From: Patellaria atrata CBS 101060
Taxonomy: Eukaryota > Ascomycota > Dothideomycetes > Patellariales > Patellariaceae
Assembly (NCBI GenBank): GCA_010093705.1
Contig: MU006098.1
Span: forward strand, 169,981-233,980
DNA: 64,000 nt
Reading direction: 5' to 3'
The notes beneath the pieces were generated by a model that worked only from the letters and a program-made list of their open reading frames with translations, did no database searches and was not told the origin of the DNA. The position numbers and the translations under genes were made by a program. Shown here one piece after another: positions 48,391 to 59,261 of this stretch; the stretch's first letter is position 1, and the number at the start of each line of letters is the position of its first letter.

Positions 48391-49051
48391 GCCAAGTTTT
48401 GGGCTTTTTATTAATTTTCCTTACAGCGTAAAACATAGCGAAATTTGCGTGGAACGATGAGCTAAATCGGGGCTGTGCTGTTAAACTTAGGGTAAACTTA
48501 GAGTAATATAAACATGGTTTTATTCTCAATACTTGTCTAACTAATACTCGTGGGATTAGATTACACTTGGCTTTGAACTAACACGTGGCTAAGCCCTGGT
48601 GGCCCGCCTGTGGAGCGGTTGTACTTTATCAAATTGGCTTAGTAAGATTAAAAACTTTGCATTACCTCTGTGAATCTACACCTCTAAATCTGTATAAACC
48701 GAAAAGGAGTTAAAGCTTCCTGAATCAAAATTGCTTTAGTTCTTCTTGGCGTACATTTGAATTTCTTGATTTCTTGTGCTTCTTGGAATCCAGCGGACAT
48801 TAATACCCAAGATTTTCCATTTCCCACATTTCCACCCCCTCCGTCGCCTGAGGCCTCTCACTACTGCATCTCGCCCTTCATCCCTTCGTTCCTTCCTTCT
48901 TTCATGAAAACGCTCCTGCCCTCTTCATCACCTGAACGCGACCTGATTTAGAGACATCGCGACCATTTCAACTAAGTGTCCTGAAACTTTAATTTCACCA
49001 AAGTGAGAGACTGAAATTGCTACATTGTCGGAAAACGTTTGGGTCGCCAAG
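48391..49051. promoter_or_regulatory. Candidate PacC-binding sites upstream of pacC
   Basis: The PacC consensus GCCARG occurs as GCCAAG at 48391-48396 and 49046-49051 and as its complement CTTGGC at 48566-48571 and 48745-48750. A six-base site with one two-fold position is expected about once per kilobase on both strands together, so four in about 660 bases is more than chance suggests. It would fit the known alkaline autoinduction of pacC (inference). Confidence 0.45.
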
Positions 49052-49099
49052 ACGCAAAATTTCCAAGCAATTCCACTTTCTAACTACCCATCTTCAGGC

Positions 49100-51128
49100 A
49101 TGAGTGAGACTCAGACACCCCAAACGGTCGCTGGCCAAGCTGCACCTCAACAGCAGCAGCAGCAACAGCAACAGCAGCAACCTGCGCCCTCTACTGCGCA
49201 GCAGGTTCAGTCGCCCGTTCTCCAGCAGGGTGGCACTCCTCTCGCGACCGCAGATCAACTCACGTGTCAATGGCAGAACTGTGGTGAGCGATGCGCTACA
49301 CCGGAGCAACTTTATGTAGGTATTTGGCTTTTCGTCGAGCAGTAACGCGTCTTAAACGGCGGCTAATCGCTGCTGTTGTAGGATCATGTGTGCGAGCGAC
49401 ATGTTGGTCGTAAAAGCACCAATAATCTAAACTTGACCTGTCAATGGGGCAATTGCCGTACTACCACAGTCAAGCGTGATCATATCACTTCTCATATCCG
49501 TGTCCATGTTCCGCTCAAGCCGCACAAATGCGACTTTTGTGGAAAGGCATTCAAGCGTCCACAGGATCTCAAGAAGCATGTAAAGACTCACGCTGATGAC
49601 TCTGTTCTACTTCGTTCTCCTGAGCCAAACCGCACTCAACATGGTCAAGGAGGTTATCAACAAAACAATGGAAAACGTAAGTCTCTCCAATTCTCGCAAC
49701 CCCATTACGGTCAACGCAGTCGATTCTTTTTTTCCTTTTTGACTTATGACCTGACTTATTACAATAGTGGTCGCTGACTTGCAGGCTCTTGCTGCTACAG
49801 CCAGTGGATACTATCCAGATAGCGGCATGGGCGGGCCGAACCCACCTTATGGACAGCACCAGATGGGAGGTAACGGTGGTCCCTTCTATGGTGGCCAACA
49901 GCAGTCCTCTGCCTATGGTCCAGTCTACTATGCGGTAAATCAACCCAATAGCTTGGGGAACGAGTACGAGATCCGTAAACGAGCTGCTTATGATGCCTTG
50001 AGCGAATTCTTTGGAGACATCAAGAATCGCCGTATCGACCCTACTACCTATTATGATGTCGGCCAACGTCTCGCCGCCTTGCAAGGAGTCTCTCTTCCCA
50101 TCGGAGGATCAGGTTATGGTGGCGGTGCTATGCCAGAGTACCAGCCTGCTCCACAACTTGTTTCTCCAGGTGGTCATCATGGTCCAACTCACCAGTACTC
50201 TCTTCCCTTGCCGAATCTGAGGACCAAGAATGACTTACTCAACATTGATCAGTTCCTCGAGCAGTTACAAGCAACTGTGTATGAGAATTCAAGCCACGCT
50301 GCCGCTGCAGGCGTTGCTCAACCTGGCTCTCACTACGTACCCACTGCTGGAAGTGTTAACTTCAGGACTAGCCATTCACCCCCTGGTGCTCACGGCTCCC
50401 ATCATCCTCAGAGCTCTCATGCAACATCTGTAGCAGCTATGACTGCTCCTGCTACTGATACTCCTGCCTTGACCCCTGCATCTAGCGTTCTATCGTACAC
50501 CTCTGGACAATCGCCTAGCTCTGTACAATCCCAGAACACTATTTCGCCCGTCTCCCGCTCTATCGGTGGTAACAGCATGTACCCAACCCTACCTTCAGTA
50601 ACTGCTATGTCGGATATGTCAAGCAACTATACATCAACAAGTGGTGCTCCATCCTCTGGTCTCGCCAGCTCTTTTGATCCGGATGGTCGTCGTCGCTACT
50701 CCGGTGGACTACTCCAGAAAGCAAACTCCAGCGGCCGCGAAGACCGAATGGATGTCGATGACAACAGCTCTTCTCAATCCCGTCGTAGCTCCGCAGACCA
50801 GAATGGCATCCGCAGGGACGTTAACCGTCTTGCGCTCGCTTCTCCATCCGCGTTGGATCCATCATTGCGCTCACCAAAGTCGGAAACATCGGCGGAGAGA
50901 CTCGATGATAAGGATCAGGAGCACTGGGTCGAGAATATCCGTATGATTGAGACTCTCCGGACCTTCATCAAGGGCCGCCTCGAGCACGGCGAATATGATC
51001 ACGATAGCCATGAGGATGTCAAGCGCGAGACCAACGACAGACGGGTGATGCACGATGAGGAGCAAAGCCTCTATCCGGTGCTGAGGGCTGCGCTAGATCA
51101 CGATGAAGCTGCTAGGTATAGGGACTAG
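49100..51128 (+). CDS. pacC: pH-response transcription factor PacC/Rim101
   Basis: Zinc-finger regulator that, after ambient-pH-triggered proteolysis, activates alkaline and represses acid genes. Exons 49100-49315, 49382-49676 and 49768-51128 give 623 residues. A Gln-rich N-terminus (Q17-Q27) precedes three C2H2 fingers: C56/C61/H74/H79, C92/C97/H110/H114 and C122/C125/H138/H142. The first intron splits finger 1, and the second follows the finger region. Two YPxL motifs (SMYPTL near 442 and SLYPVL near 606) match PalA/Rim20 docking sites. The segment [15 protein letters not shown] before the second one is the conserved C-terminal helical region. The middle is Gly/Tyr/Gln/Ser-rich. The product is full length, with no defects. 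Confidence 0.96.
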
Positions 51129-52640
51129 ACTCCAGGTATCTTCTCTTGGTGAAAAACGGTGAAGGTGTTAGGTGTTTGTTTGAACGGTTCAGGCCGTACG
51201 GGTATATTTGTATCATTCTGCCAGGGTGGACAATGTGGGTTGCAGTTCTTATGACGGCATCTTGATTAAATGATATTTGCATATGGACTGTGCTTTCCAT
51301 AATGATTGTCACGGTCAGGGAGAAAGGTCAGGTCGGTTTTCTAGGTACTGCGATGTTGTTGATGCACTCCTCGACTCGTTATGAGTGGTATTTAGTGATG
51401 ATAATGGCATTTCTTTTTTCACCTCGGAATGTAATACATAAGCCGTGATGTGCTTGAGATGAAGGGTGAATACTGACGGTTTATACAAAGTGCAGGAGGG
51501 GCAGAAGGCGCGTACCGTATCTGTAATACCAACCACCACCCTTTCACTCTTATGCTTACCTTATCTTTGCAATCTGGGGATTTTGAGCCCAGTGGGTTCG
51601 CCGTGATGATCACTCATATCTATGAAACTCCTGCATACAAAAGGGGGACCTTCTTTGGACCCTTCTATTTCAGCATCACGGCAATCTTATACTTACGTAC
51701 GAATTATTTGATCTACGTTATAGAGCAAAACTTAAAGCTAAAACAATATTTTTTACCCAAAAGAGCGATCCATATCTTCCCCCTTTAAAAGACAAAGCTC
51801 GGACCCAGCTCTATCATCACAACTGCCGAAGCTCATCCATATTTCTTCCACCTCAAGCTACTTACCGTCCCTAACTCCGCAACCCCTTGTACATACAGAC
51901 AATCATGATGCTACGGTACAGCCGTAGAAAGATGAGCAAGCAATCAGGTAGGAAAAGCAAGCGGGAAAACACCTACCATACGAGTATCTTCAGTACTTTC
52001 CAACTAGCTCTACTAATCCTCATCATGAACTTCCAATCCACTCCCTCTAGTTCTACCCCTCTACCCCACCAAAACACCAAAACCCTTACTGCCGCTCTCC
52101 AGTCAATCCGTACAAGCATTTCAAGTACCTCTCTCGCATCTTTTGCATCTTCCCCGGACGCGGGATCTGGAACCGGAGGGGCTATCAGGCGGCCCAATCG
52201 CTACAGGTTGCCAGTACAATGGGAACAGCCGTAGCCGTAACTCTCTCATGCAGCATGGGGACACCCCCGAGGTGCAACTGCCGAGATCTCTGAGGCGCGC
52301 ACCCGTGCTGCAGCACTGATAATACCTTAGACGTTATACGTTATACGTTAGAGGTGCAGGTAGGATCGAGATACGCTTGCTGCGTGAATGTATTGCCGAC
52401 TGCGCGGGAGTTGGGGGTTGGGTAATTTGACACTTTGGTGGGTTTGGATAGGACCTGGTATAGAAGGTAGGGGGTGCTTATTTCATTTCTCTCTGCCTTT
52501 GATTTTTATTTCATCGCCGTTTTTGTGTCACTCTTACTTTTGAGTCCGAGTGAATCGGAATAGTTGGGATAAGTGTTCTGTTTTGGCATTGACGTCGTTG
52601 CCTTTTTTCTGGCTGAGGGCTTCAACAACATCTGAGCATA
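51129..52640. other. Spacer between pacC and the P450
   Basis: pacC 3' flank and P450 promoter. Apart from the small ORF at 51905-52234 there is no supported gene. TTAGACGTTATACGTTATACGTTAGAGG at about 52328 contains a short TTATACG direct repeat. Confidence 0.4.
51905..52234 (+). CDS. Possible small protein of about 89-110 residues
   Basis: An open frame from MMLRYSRRKMSKQS to the end RRPNRYRLPVQWEQP. A 60-bp intron (51948-52007, GTAGG...CTAG) would keep the frame and give 89 residues; the unspliced frame is also open. The composition is Ser/Thr-rich with a basic end. No family recognised. It lies in the spacer after pacC. Confidence 0.3.
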   Translation: MMLRYSRRKMSKQSGRKSKRENTYHTSIFSTFQLALLILIMNFQSTPSSSTPLPHQNTKTLTAALQSIRTSISSTSLASFASSPDAGSGTGGAIRRPNRYRLPVQWEQP

Positions 52641-54446
52641 ATGCTTCTTACAGAGATCCTCAAATTTGCGCTGCGGTACTGGTTCGTTGTCATCCCAGCG
52701 GTGATAACAGGCTGGTTGTTGAAGAATAAATACAATCGTGGCTTAAACAAGTACCCAGGACACTGGCTTGCAGCATATACAGACTGGTGGCGCTTCTGGG
52801 ATGTGTGGCATAGGAAAACAGAGAAGACACATTTGAAACTTCATCGCGAGTTGGGAGATGTGATTAGGTTGGGGCCGAATACGCTGTCATTTGCAGATCC
52901 AAAGGCTATCAAGGTAATATATGGGTTGAATAAGGGATTCACAAAGGTAGGAACGCGAGAGATTCGGTCCCAAACCCTCAAGACCATATCATTGACTGAG
53001 ATGACAGTCTGAATTTTACCCCGTCCAACAAGCCGTTTCCAAGGGACAACGTCTGCCTTCTCTCTTCTCAACAACCGACGAGGATTACCATTCCAAGTAT
53101 CGACGATGCGTTAACAATGCTTTTGCAATGAGCTCTCTCGTTTCCTTCGAGCCCCTCGTCAACAAAACGATCAATGTCTTCCTCGACCAGACTGGGAAGA
53201 TTTTCGCTAGTACCGGCAAGAGTTGCAATTTCAACCAATGGCTTCAGTTCTTCGCCTTCGATGTCATTGGAGACCTGACATGGAGCCGGCGGATTGGATT
53301 CGTGGAGCAGAACGAGGACGTTGACGGTATCGTCAAATTCATTGGCGATTTCTTGAGCTATGCCGCACCGGTATGCTCATTCTACATTCGTACACGCCCA
53401 TAGCAAACTCTAACCCTTCTCCTCTATCTAGGTCGGGCAAATGCCCCTCCTCGATCTCGTCTTCAAGAAAAACCCCATCTTCATGCTCTCCCAAAAATGG
53501 GGCTTGAACAACACAATCTTCCCCGCAACCCGCTTCGCCCTTGCCCGCTCCGCCGAACGCGCTGGCGAGATGGATAAAGTGCGCGAAACCGGCCTTCCGC
53601 CCCCTTCCTCGAAAGGTACTACCGACAATCCCGGCGGCATCGATCTCCTGACCCGCTTCACGCAGGCCCAACACGCGCACCCGGAGTTCATGACCGACAG
53701 AGAGGTTCTGACAGCGTGCGTGAGCATGGTGTTCGCGGGGAGCGAAACGACAGCGATCAGTCTAAGCACAGTATTCTACATGCTCGTGACGCATCCGCGA
53801 GTCTACCAAAAGCTGATGGAGGAAATCGAAAATGCGGTCCGAGACGGCGGCATCGAACCCCGCGAGACTGGCACCGTGTCCTGGGGCGAGAGCCAGAAAC
53901 TCCCCTACCTCGACGCCGTCATTCAGGAATGTTTTCGCGTCCATCCCGCCGCTGGTCTCATCGTCGAGCGCGTGGTCCCTAAGCAGGGCATCGAGATCTG
54001 CGGCCGCTTCGTCCCCGGCGGCACCATCGTCGGGTGTAATGCGTGGGTGCTACACCGTCGACCGGAGATCTTCGGCGAGGACGTCGACGTGTTCAGGCCC
54101 GAGAGGTGGCTGGAAGCCGATGCGGCGAAGCTGAGGGATATGAAGGCGACGATGTTCCAGTTTGGTGCGGGCGCGAGGACGTGTATCGGGAAGAATATCA
54201 GCCTTTTGGAGATTTATAAACTCGTGCCGAGTTTTCTGAGGAGGTTCGAGGTGAGTCTCAGCCCTGGAATCTCTTTTTACGTCTGGAATGGAGAGAGGAG
54301 AGTTAGAGCAGTGTGCTAATGAGTTTGTGCGGTAGATTTCCCTCGTCGACCCGACGAAACCGTGGCGGCTACATAACGCGTGGTTCGTCAGGCAGCTAGA
54401 CTTTAACGTCAGGTTTACGGCGAGGAGGGTGCAGGCGACTGTTTAG
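52641..54446 (+). CDS. Cytochrome P450 monooxygenase
   Basis: Microsomal heme-thiolate monooxygenase, electron partner NADPH-P450 reductase, substrate unknown. Exons 52641-52946, 53008-53370, 53432-54250 and 54336-54446 give 532 residues in one frame. The N-terminal anchor is ALRYWFVVIPAVITGWLL. The I-helix oxygen motif is AGSETT (about 325-330), and the K-helix ExxR is ECFR (389-392). PERW follows, and the heme loop is FGAGARTCIG with ligand C474. The style resembles fungal pisatin-demethylase/benzoate-hydroxylase-like P450s (CYP assignment not attempted). GC content rises in the third exon. No other biosynthetic genes lie nearby, so a detoxification role is as likely as secondary metabolism. 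Confidence 0.95.
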
Positions 54447-55028
54447 ACTGCATATACGGGTCCTTGTAGCTGGAAACGGGAGGGGGAGGATGGTAGCTGG
54501 GTGCTGTATGTAAGCCAGAAACACCGAAGGGACTCGGGATATTCTTATCCCTTTTCTCTTCCTTCCTTCCTTTTTCTTCATCGCTTTGCATCAGATTCAA
54601 GTGTGATGCTTTATCACGAGCTTCGTGGAGTCGTTCGTCAAAAGAGGCTTGCAGCATATTTCTCCCTTCTTTGAAACTAGGAAGTGCGAATCAAACTCAA
54701 ATTATCATACCGACGTGACTCATTATTAACTTATTGCCCACAGCTCTCCATTCGTTCTTATGTACCGGATGCGTCCGTCCCTAATGGGCGTATAAACTGG
54801 CTGGGACTGAAGCATGGTGTAGCGTACAGTACAGTAAAGAGGAGTATGGTATAGTACAACCGCACAATCGCCCCCAACACACATTCACCACCTCATACAC
54901 GTCGAGAAAAAGTGACGGTACCCATCTCCTCTGTGGCTAAGGTAACTCCTGTACTGTACCCCTGCGCTACACTACACTACACTACTCCTCCATATCGCAT
55001 ACCGTACTACTCCCCATCATGTTCCAAG

Positions 55029-55055
55029 GTACAGTACAGTACAGTACAGTACACA
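55029..55055 (+). repeat. (GTACA)n pentanucleotide run
   Basis: Five overlapping GTACAGTAC-type units. The same word appears singly in many spacers of this window and as an ACGGT variant 135 bases downstream. Confidence 0.9.
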
Positions 55056-55437
55056 GACCCTTCCAAACCCGACTCATATCGTAGTTCCACAATCGGATAC
55101 CAGATAACATATCAGCATCAAACTTCCTCCCATCAGAACGTCTCACCACTTTACCTTACCTTCCTCTACCCTAAAGATGCTAGAGTACGGTACGGTACGG
55201 TACGGTACGACAGATACGTAAAGGTTCGGTTGTAAGGTAGGGTTGGATGGGTAGATTACGTATCCCGCATTGGGTGTCCGCTATGTACAATATCGTACGA
55301 AACGAACATAAAAACATAAACGTGCACGGGAAAAAAGGGGACGACAGATATGTTCCCTCCCTCCGACTCATCGAGGGCGCAATATCTGCAACCGCAGCCA
55401 TGGGATACGTACGAAGATCGTGAGAAGCGGGAATCGA

Positions 55438-55537
55438 NNNNNNNNNNNNNNNNNNNNNNNNNNNNNNNNNNNNNNNNNNNNNNNNNNNNNNNNNNNNNNN
55501 NNNNNNNNNNNNNNNNNNNNNNNNNNNNNNNNNNNNN
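55438..55537. other. Assembly gap of exactly 100 N
   Basis: A run of 100 Ns, the usual placeholder for a gap of unknown size. It lies just after simple pentanucleotide repeats, which may have broken the assembly. Confidence 0.99.
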
Positions 55538-55730
55538 AAAAGGCTGAAGCGGTATAGAACCTGAAAAGAACACCTCCATTGCAGAAAGAAGAAGAAGAGG
55601 AAAAAGGAAATGAAATAACAGGTTAAGCAAATAACCACCTCATGTCGAAAATAGTAGGTAGAAATCCCCCCGGGCTCCCCAATTCTCTACCCAACTGTGC
55701 AAAACAGAAACATACATAAAAAGAACCACA

Positions 55731-56669
55731 TTACCTATCCGTCGGACTAACAATGGCCGAATTCCCTCCCCTCGCTTTAAACAAGCCATTTTCATCAAAT
55801 CCATCGCCTCCAATATCCTCCAACACCTTCTGCTCCAATGCTATATCCTTAGTCTTCGCAGCTACTTCACTCTCACCCACATCGTTCAGCTCCCCCTGCG
55901 TCCCACCCCCCTTCTCCTTCCCAGCTCTTTCCACAGCACCGACACCCATATCCATCGCCACGACGCCCGCCGCAGCAAGCACACTACTCTTATCCAGTGG
56001 TTCCGTGCCCTCAAACCCCCCAAGCATCTCTTTCCACTTCCCCTTGGTCCTGATACCCGTAAGCTCCGCCTCCTCGACTATAGCGGCCGTAGGATCAAGT
56101 TCGTTCACGGTAGGATGATGAGTCTGGGTCGGCGAAACTTCACCATCATCTTGCTTCCGCGTCGCAGTAGGCGAAGCATCCTCCTCAATCCCGGCCGGTT
56201 CGAAATTCTCCTTTCGCGGGGGGAAAGCCGGCATAGGCGAAAGCACGCGCTCATCGCTTCTTTCAATCTTTTCAGCCTCAACTCCTCTCCTCTCTTCCGG
56301 CGAAGATATCGGGGGTGACGGTAACTTCGCCGCAGTCTTAACCATCTCCCTCGTAGTCGGTACACTTTCATGTTTCCTCAGCGCGAGGGCGGGACCGCTT
56401 CTCAAATGTTCGATCTCGACGAGAGAGGAGCGACGGAGTTGTTCGAGTTGCTGTTCCGGGTTCTTTTTAACCGGGAACGGGACGGTCAGCTTCTTATTCC
56501 ACTTTTCGTTTTTCGCGGAAAATAGCAGAAAAGAAGCAAAAAGATTGCGATTGCGACGAATATGCAAAAGGAGTGGGATTACAGGTAAGTCGCGCTGAAT
56601 TAATGATGATTTGGGTATCAAAGTCGAAGTACATATGGGGTATAAGTTTGTTGTACATAGGTCGAGCAA
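55731..56669 (-). CDS. Probable C-terminal exon of the glycogenin gene
   Basis: The open frame is charged and disordered, with coding-like composition from about 56530 down to the stop at 55731. It includes NPEQQLEQLRRSSLVEIEHL, which resembles the tail motif of fungal glycogenins (xPxxxLExLxRRxS), so I think it is spliced onto the preceding gene. A candidate intron uses GTCTTT (after ACACGC) and the acceptor AATTCAG near 56604, which joins the frames, but its donor is weak. Alternatively it is a separate small gene. The upstream part of the frame (56530-56669) is probably not coding. Confidence 0.5.
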   Translation of the reverse strand: MLDLCTTNLYPICTSTLIPKSSLIQRDLPVIPLLLHIRRNRNLFASFLLFSAKNEKWNKKLTVPFPVKKNPEQQLEQLRRSSLVEIEHLRSGPALALRKHESVPTTREMVKTAAKLPSPPISSPEERRGVEAEKIERSDERVLSPMPAFPPRKENFEPAGIEEDASPTATRKQDDGEVSPTQTHHPTVNELDPTAAIVEEAELTGIRTKGKWKEMLGGFEGTEPLDKSSVLAAAGVVAMDMGVGAVERAGKEKGGGTQGELNDVGESEVAAKTKDIALEQKVLEDIGGDGFDENGLFKARGGNSAIVSPTDR

Positions 56670-56671
56670 AC

Positions 56672-59261
56672 TCAGTGAAAGACGCGTGTGGCTGGACGAG
56701 AGCGAGCAGGAGCAGAGAGAGACTCGAGAGGAGCGCGGCCAAGCTGTTCAAAAGTGAGAGGTGGAGGTGAAGAAGAAGGTTCGGCTTTGATTTCAGCAGG
56801 AGCTTCAGGTACAGGCGGTGCAATGAGAGATTTGAGATTCTCATCTGCACTTTCTGTACCTTTCACTTCACTGCTAATAATCAAGGTAGGCTCCACCTCT
56901 AGTATCTCAGCAAGTGTCGTAGCATTTGATACGGTCGAACTTGACCTTCGCTCGTGTGGCTTTGGCTCCTCTTCTTGTCTCACCTCTGCTTCCTTCTTTA
57001 CTTCCTCTTCTTTTACAGTCTTCTCCTGGGCCACAACCACCTCTGTCTCCGTCTTCTCACTCGTCTTCACTCTGCTCCCTACAAATCTCGCAAACGAAGA
57101 AGCATCAGAAGTAAACCCGCAATTAGGACATACCCAATCAATCTGATCCGGAACCCCCTCCGCGCCTGGCAGCTCTCCTGCCTCATCTCTATCATCTCCC
57201 CAGAATGTGGGTCGTCGAATTGGAGCTGGCGTAACGGGTAAGCTCGGTCGCTCGTCCGCGGAGGGGAAATCCGTCAATATCAGACTCTCGCGCCGTAGTT
57301 GTCTGTTGGATGCCTTGGTACCAGGAATGGAGCTTGGGGATAACACACCTTCAAGACCGCTAGGTAGAGGACCTGGGTGGGGTTTCCCGCGCCTTTCATG
57401 GGCATGTTTGACCGCGCGGACGTAAGAGTCAATACCAGGTACTGCGTCCCATGCATTTTTACTTTGGGTGAATGCCTGCCAGGGGTCTTCATATCGCGGG
57501 GACGTAATAGAGGGTGAAGAAGATGAATCAGCTTGGCTTGTCGATGAACCTTCTTCACTAATGGATTCAGGCCCTGGTTGCGGTGGTGGTGGAAGGTCTT
57601 CAACAAATACTCGGGTTGGTTTTGGCCGGTTGGAATCTTGCTCCCAAGGGAATATTGGTTTCGGGGGTTCATATTTCGGGGCTGGCTTTTCTTCCGGAAC
57701 TTCATACCACATATCCTTTGGAGGTTCCGGGTATGATTGGGGTGCATGGAAGAGCTCTTTATCGTCACTGAAGGTGTATTGCTGAGTTGGGAAATGTTCT
57801 GCTTCAGGTTTGGACTCTGGAGGAGGAGCCGACCTAGCACATGTTAGCAGATAGTACAAATGAGAAGTTCAATTTGATCTACCGTGTTGCATCCCACTCC
57901 ATTTGGGGCGCTGAAAATCTTCGCTGTTCTACCGTAGGTACAGGCTGGGTATGCCCAGTTTCAATGTTATCCACCACCTCACCTGCTTCTGAAAATGGCG
58001 TTTCAGTCTGTGGTGGAGCTTCCGGTTCCCCGCTCTGTGGTTGGGAAGTTAAGTGTGATATTGATGAGTATCCATAGTCGGTATTTGTACTTTCACCAAC
58101 AACATGCTGTTGTACAATTAACGAGGAGTGCGATTCTTGTGAAGTTTGGGAGTGTTGAGAATAATGAGACGAATCAGATGGTTGAGATGGGTGATGCTGC
58201 TGATGTTGTTGATGCAATTGGTAAGACTGTTGTGATGGACCCTACAACTCGTCAGAATACCTCCATGATTATTTACGCAATTCACATACCCTCGACTTTA
58301 AATGCTTATCATAGACAGCCCACCACCTCCCAAGGAGCTCATTATACACACCTGAACCCCCATTACCACCACTCTGCCTACCTTTTGTCCATGGCTTGTC
58401 CTTTCCGATGAAATGAACCATAGCAATATCTCGCTTGAAGTATCGATATGCTGGTTCCCACTGGTATTGTGCATTCGGCGTACAATTATAAGTAAAGCTT
58501 AACCGATGCCAATCCTTATGCTCATAATACTGGTTGAGCAATCCCTGATCGGCACCATCGAAGCTATCACCAGCCGATGCCAAAGTTTTTAAGGCCCAGT
58601 ACTCCCCCATATCCGGTTTTATCACCATTACACCGGTATTGAAGCAATCAGGCCAGCCCACGTCGGGGGCTGCTGCGAACGAGGCATCGATGTCGAATAA
58701 TTCGTCAGGAGCTCGTAATGCAACAACATCCGCGTCGATGTAGACGATCTTGCGGAATTGCGTCTGCCGCCAGAGAGCTATCTTGGTGAAGGCGTAGGCA
58801 AGGTCCGCACGGTCCATGAGGTAGAGGTTCTTCAGGTTTGGTGTGCGGATACGGTCGACGGGTATTATGTAATCGTATAGGTCCTGTGGAATTGTATCAG
58901 CATCAACTGTTTGTAGTGATCGTGAATGATTCTAGCTTACTTTGAGGGCGGTGATGGTATCGGTGGAGAGGTTGTCGAGTGTCACCAAAACGGCCAGCTT
59001 CTTACTGGTTCTAGCATCTCGCAGAGAGTGTGCTAGAACGGCAGCACCTATGCAATTATTAGACTACTTGATGGTTATCAATTGGAAGAGAGAGATAGAA
59101 CATACCAGGTAAATAGGAATCGCTCATGAGAAGCTGTTTGTCTCATCAGTCACGTCGACTCCCCAATGACAATATCAATTGGGATGATGCAAGATTGGGC
59201 GGATGAGGTGGTGCAGGACTGGACATACCGTAATATACACATCCTCACCATAGCCCGCCAT
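56672..59261 (-). CDS. Glycogenin, GT8 self-glucosylating initiator of glycogen
   Basis: Uses UDP-glucose to attach the first glucoses to its own tyrosine, making the primer for glycogen synthase. Exons 59261-59229, 59133-59106, 59047-58941, 58883-58290, 58241-57883 and 57833 to about 56672 keep one frame (760 residues if it ends there). The tiny first exons MAGYGEDVYIT and LLMSDSYLP lead into GAAVLAHSLRDAR, the start of the GT8 fold. The metal-binding DxD is D106-A-D108 (YIDADVV). FNTGVMVIKP, DGADQGLLN and HFIGKDKPW complete the active site. The tail is long and Pro/Ser/Gln-rich with FPWEQDSNRPKPTRVF, a recurrent glycogenin tail motif, and WVCPNCGF. The true 3' end is unsettled (see the adjacent ORF). 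Confidence 0.88.

Larger units (their letters stand above)
54447..55730. other. Spacer with pentanucleotide repeats and an assembly gap
   Basis: Between the P450 and the glycogenin tail. It has TACAC repeats near 54967-54985, an ACAGT pentanucleotide run at 55029-55055 and an ACGGT run at about 55187-55209, then 100 Ns. No gene seen. Confidence 0.6.
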
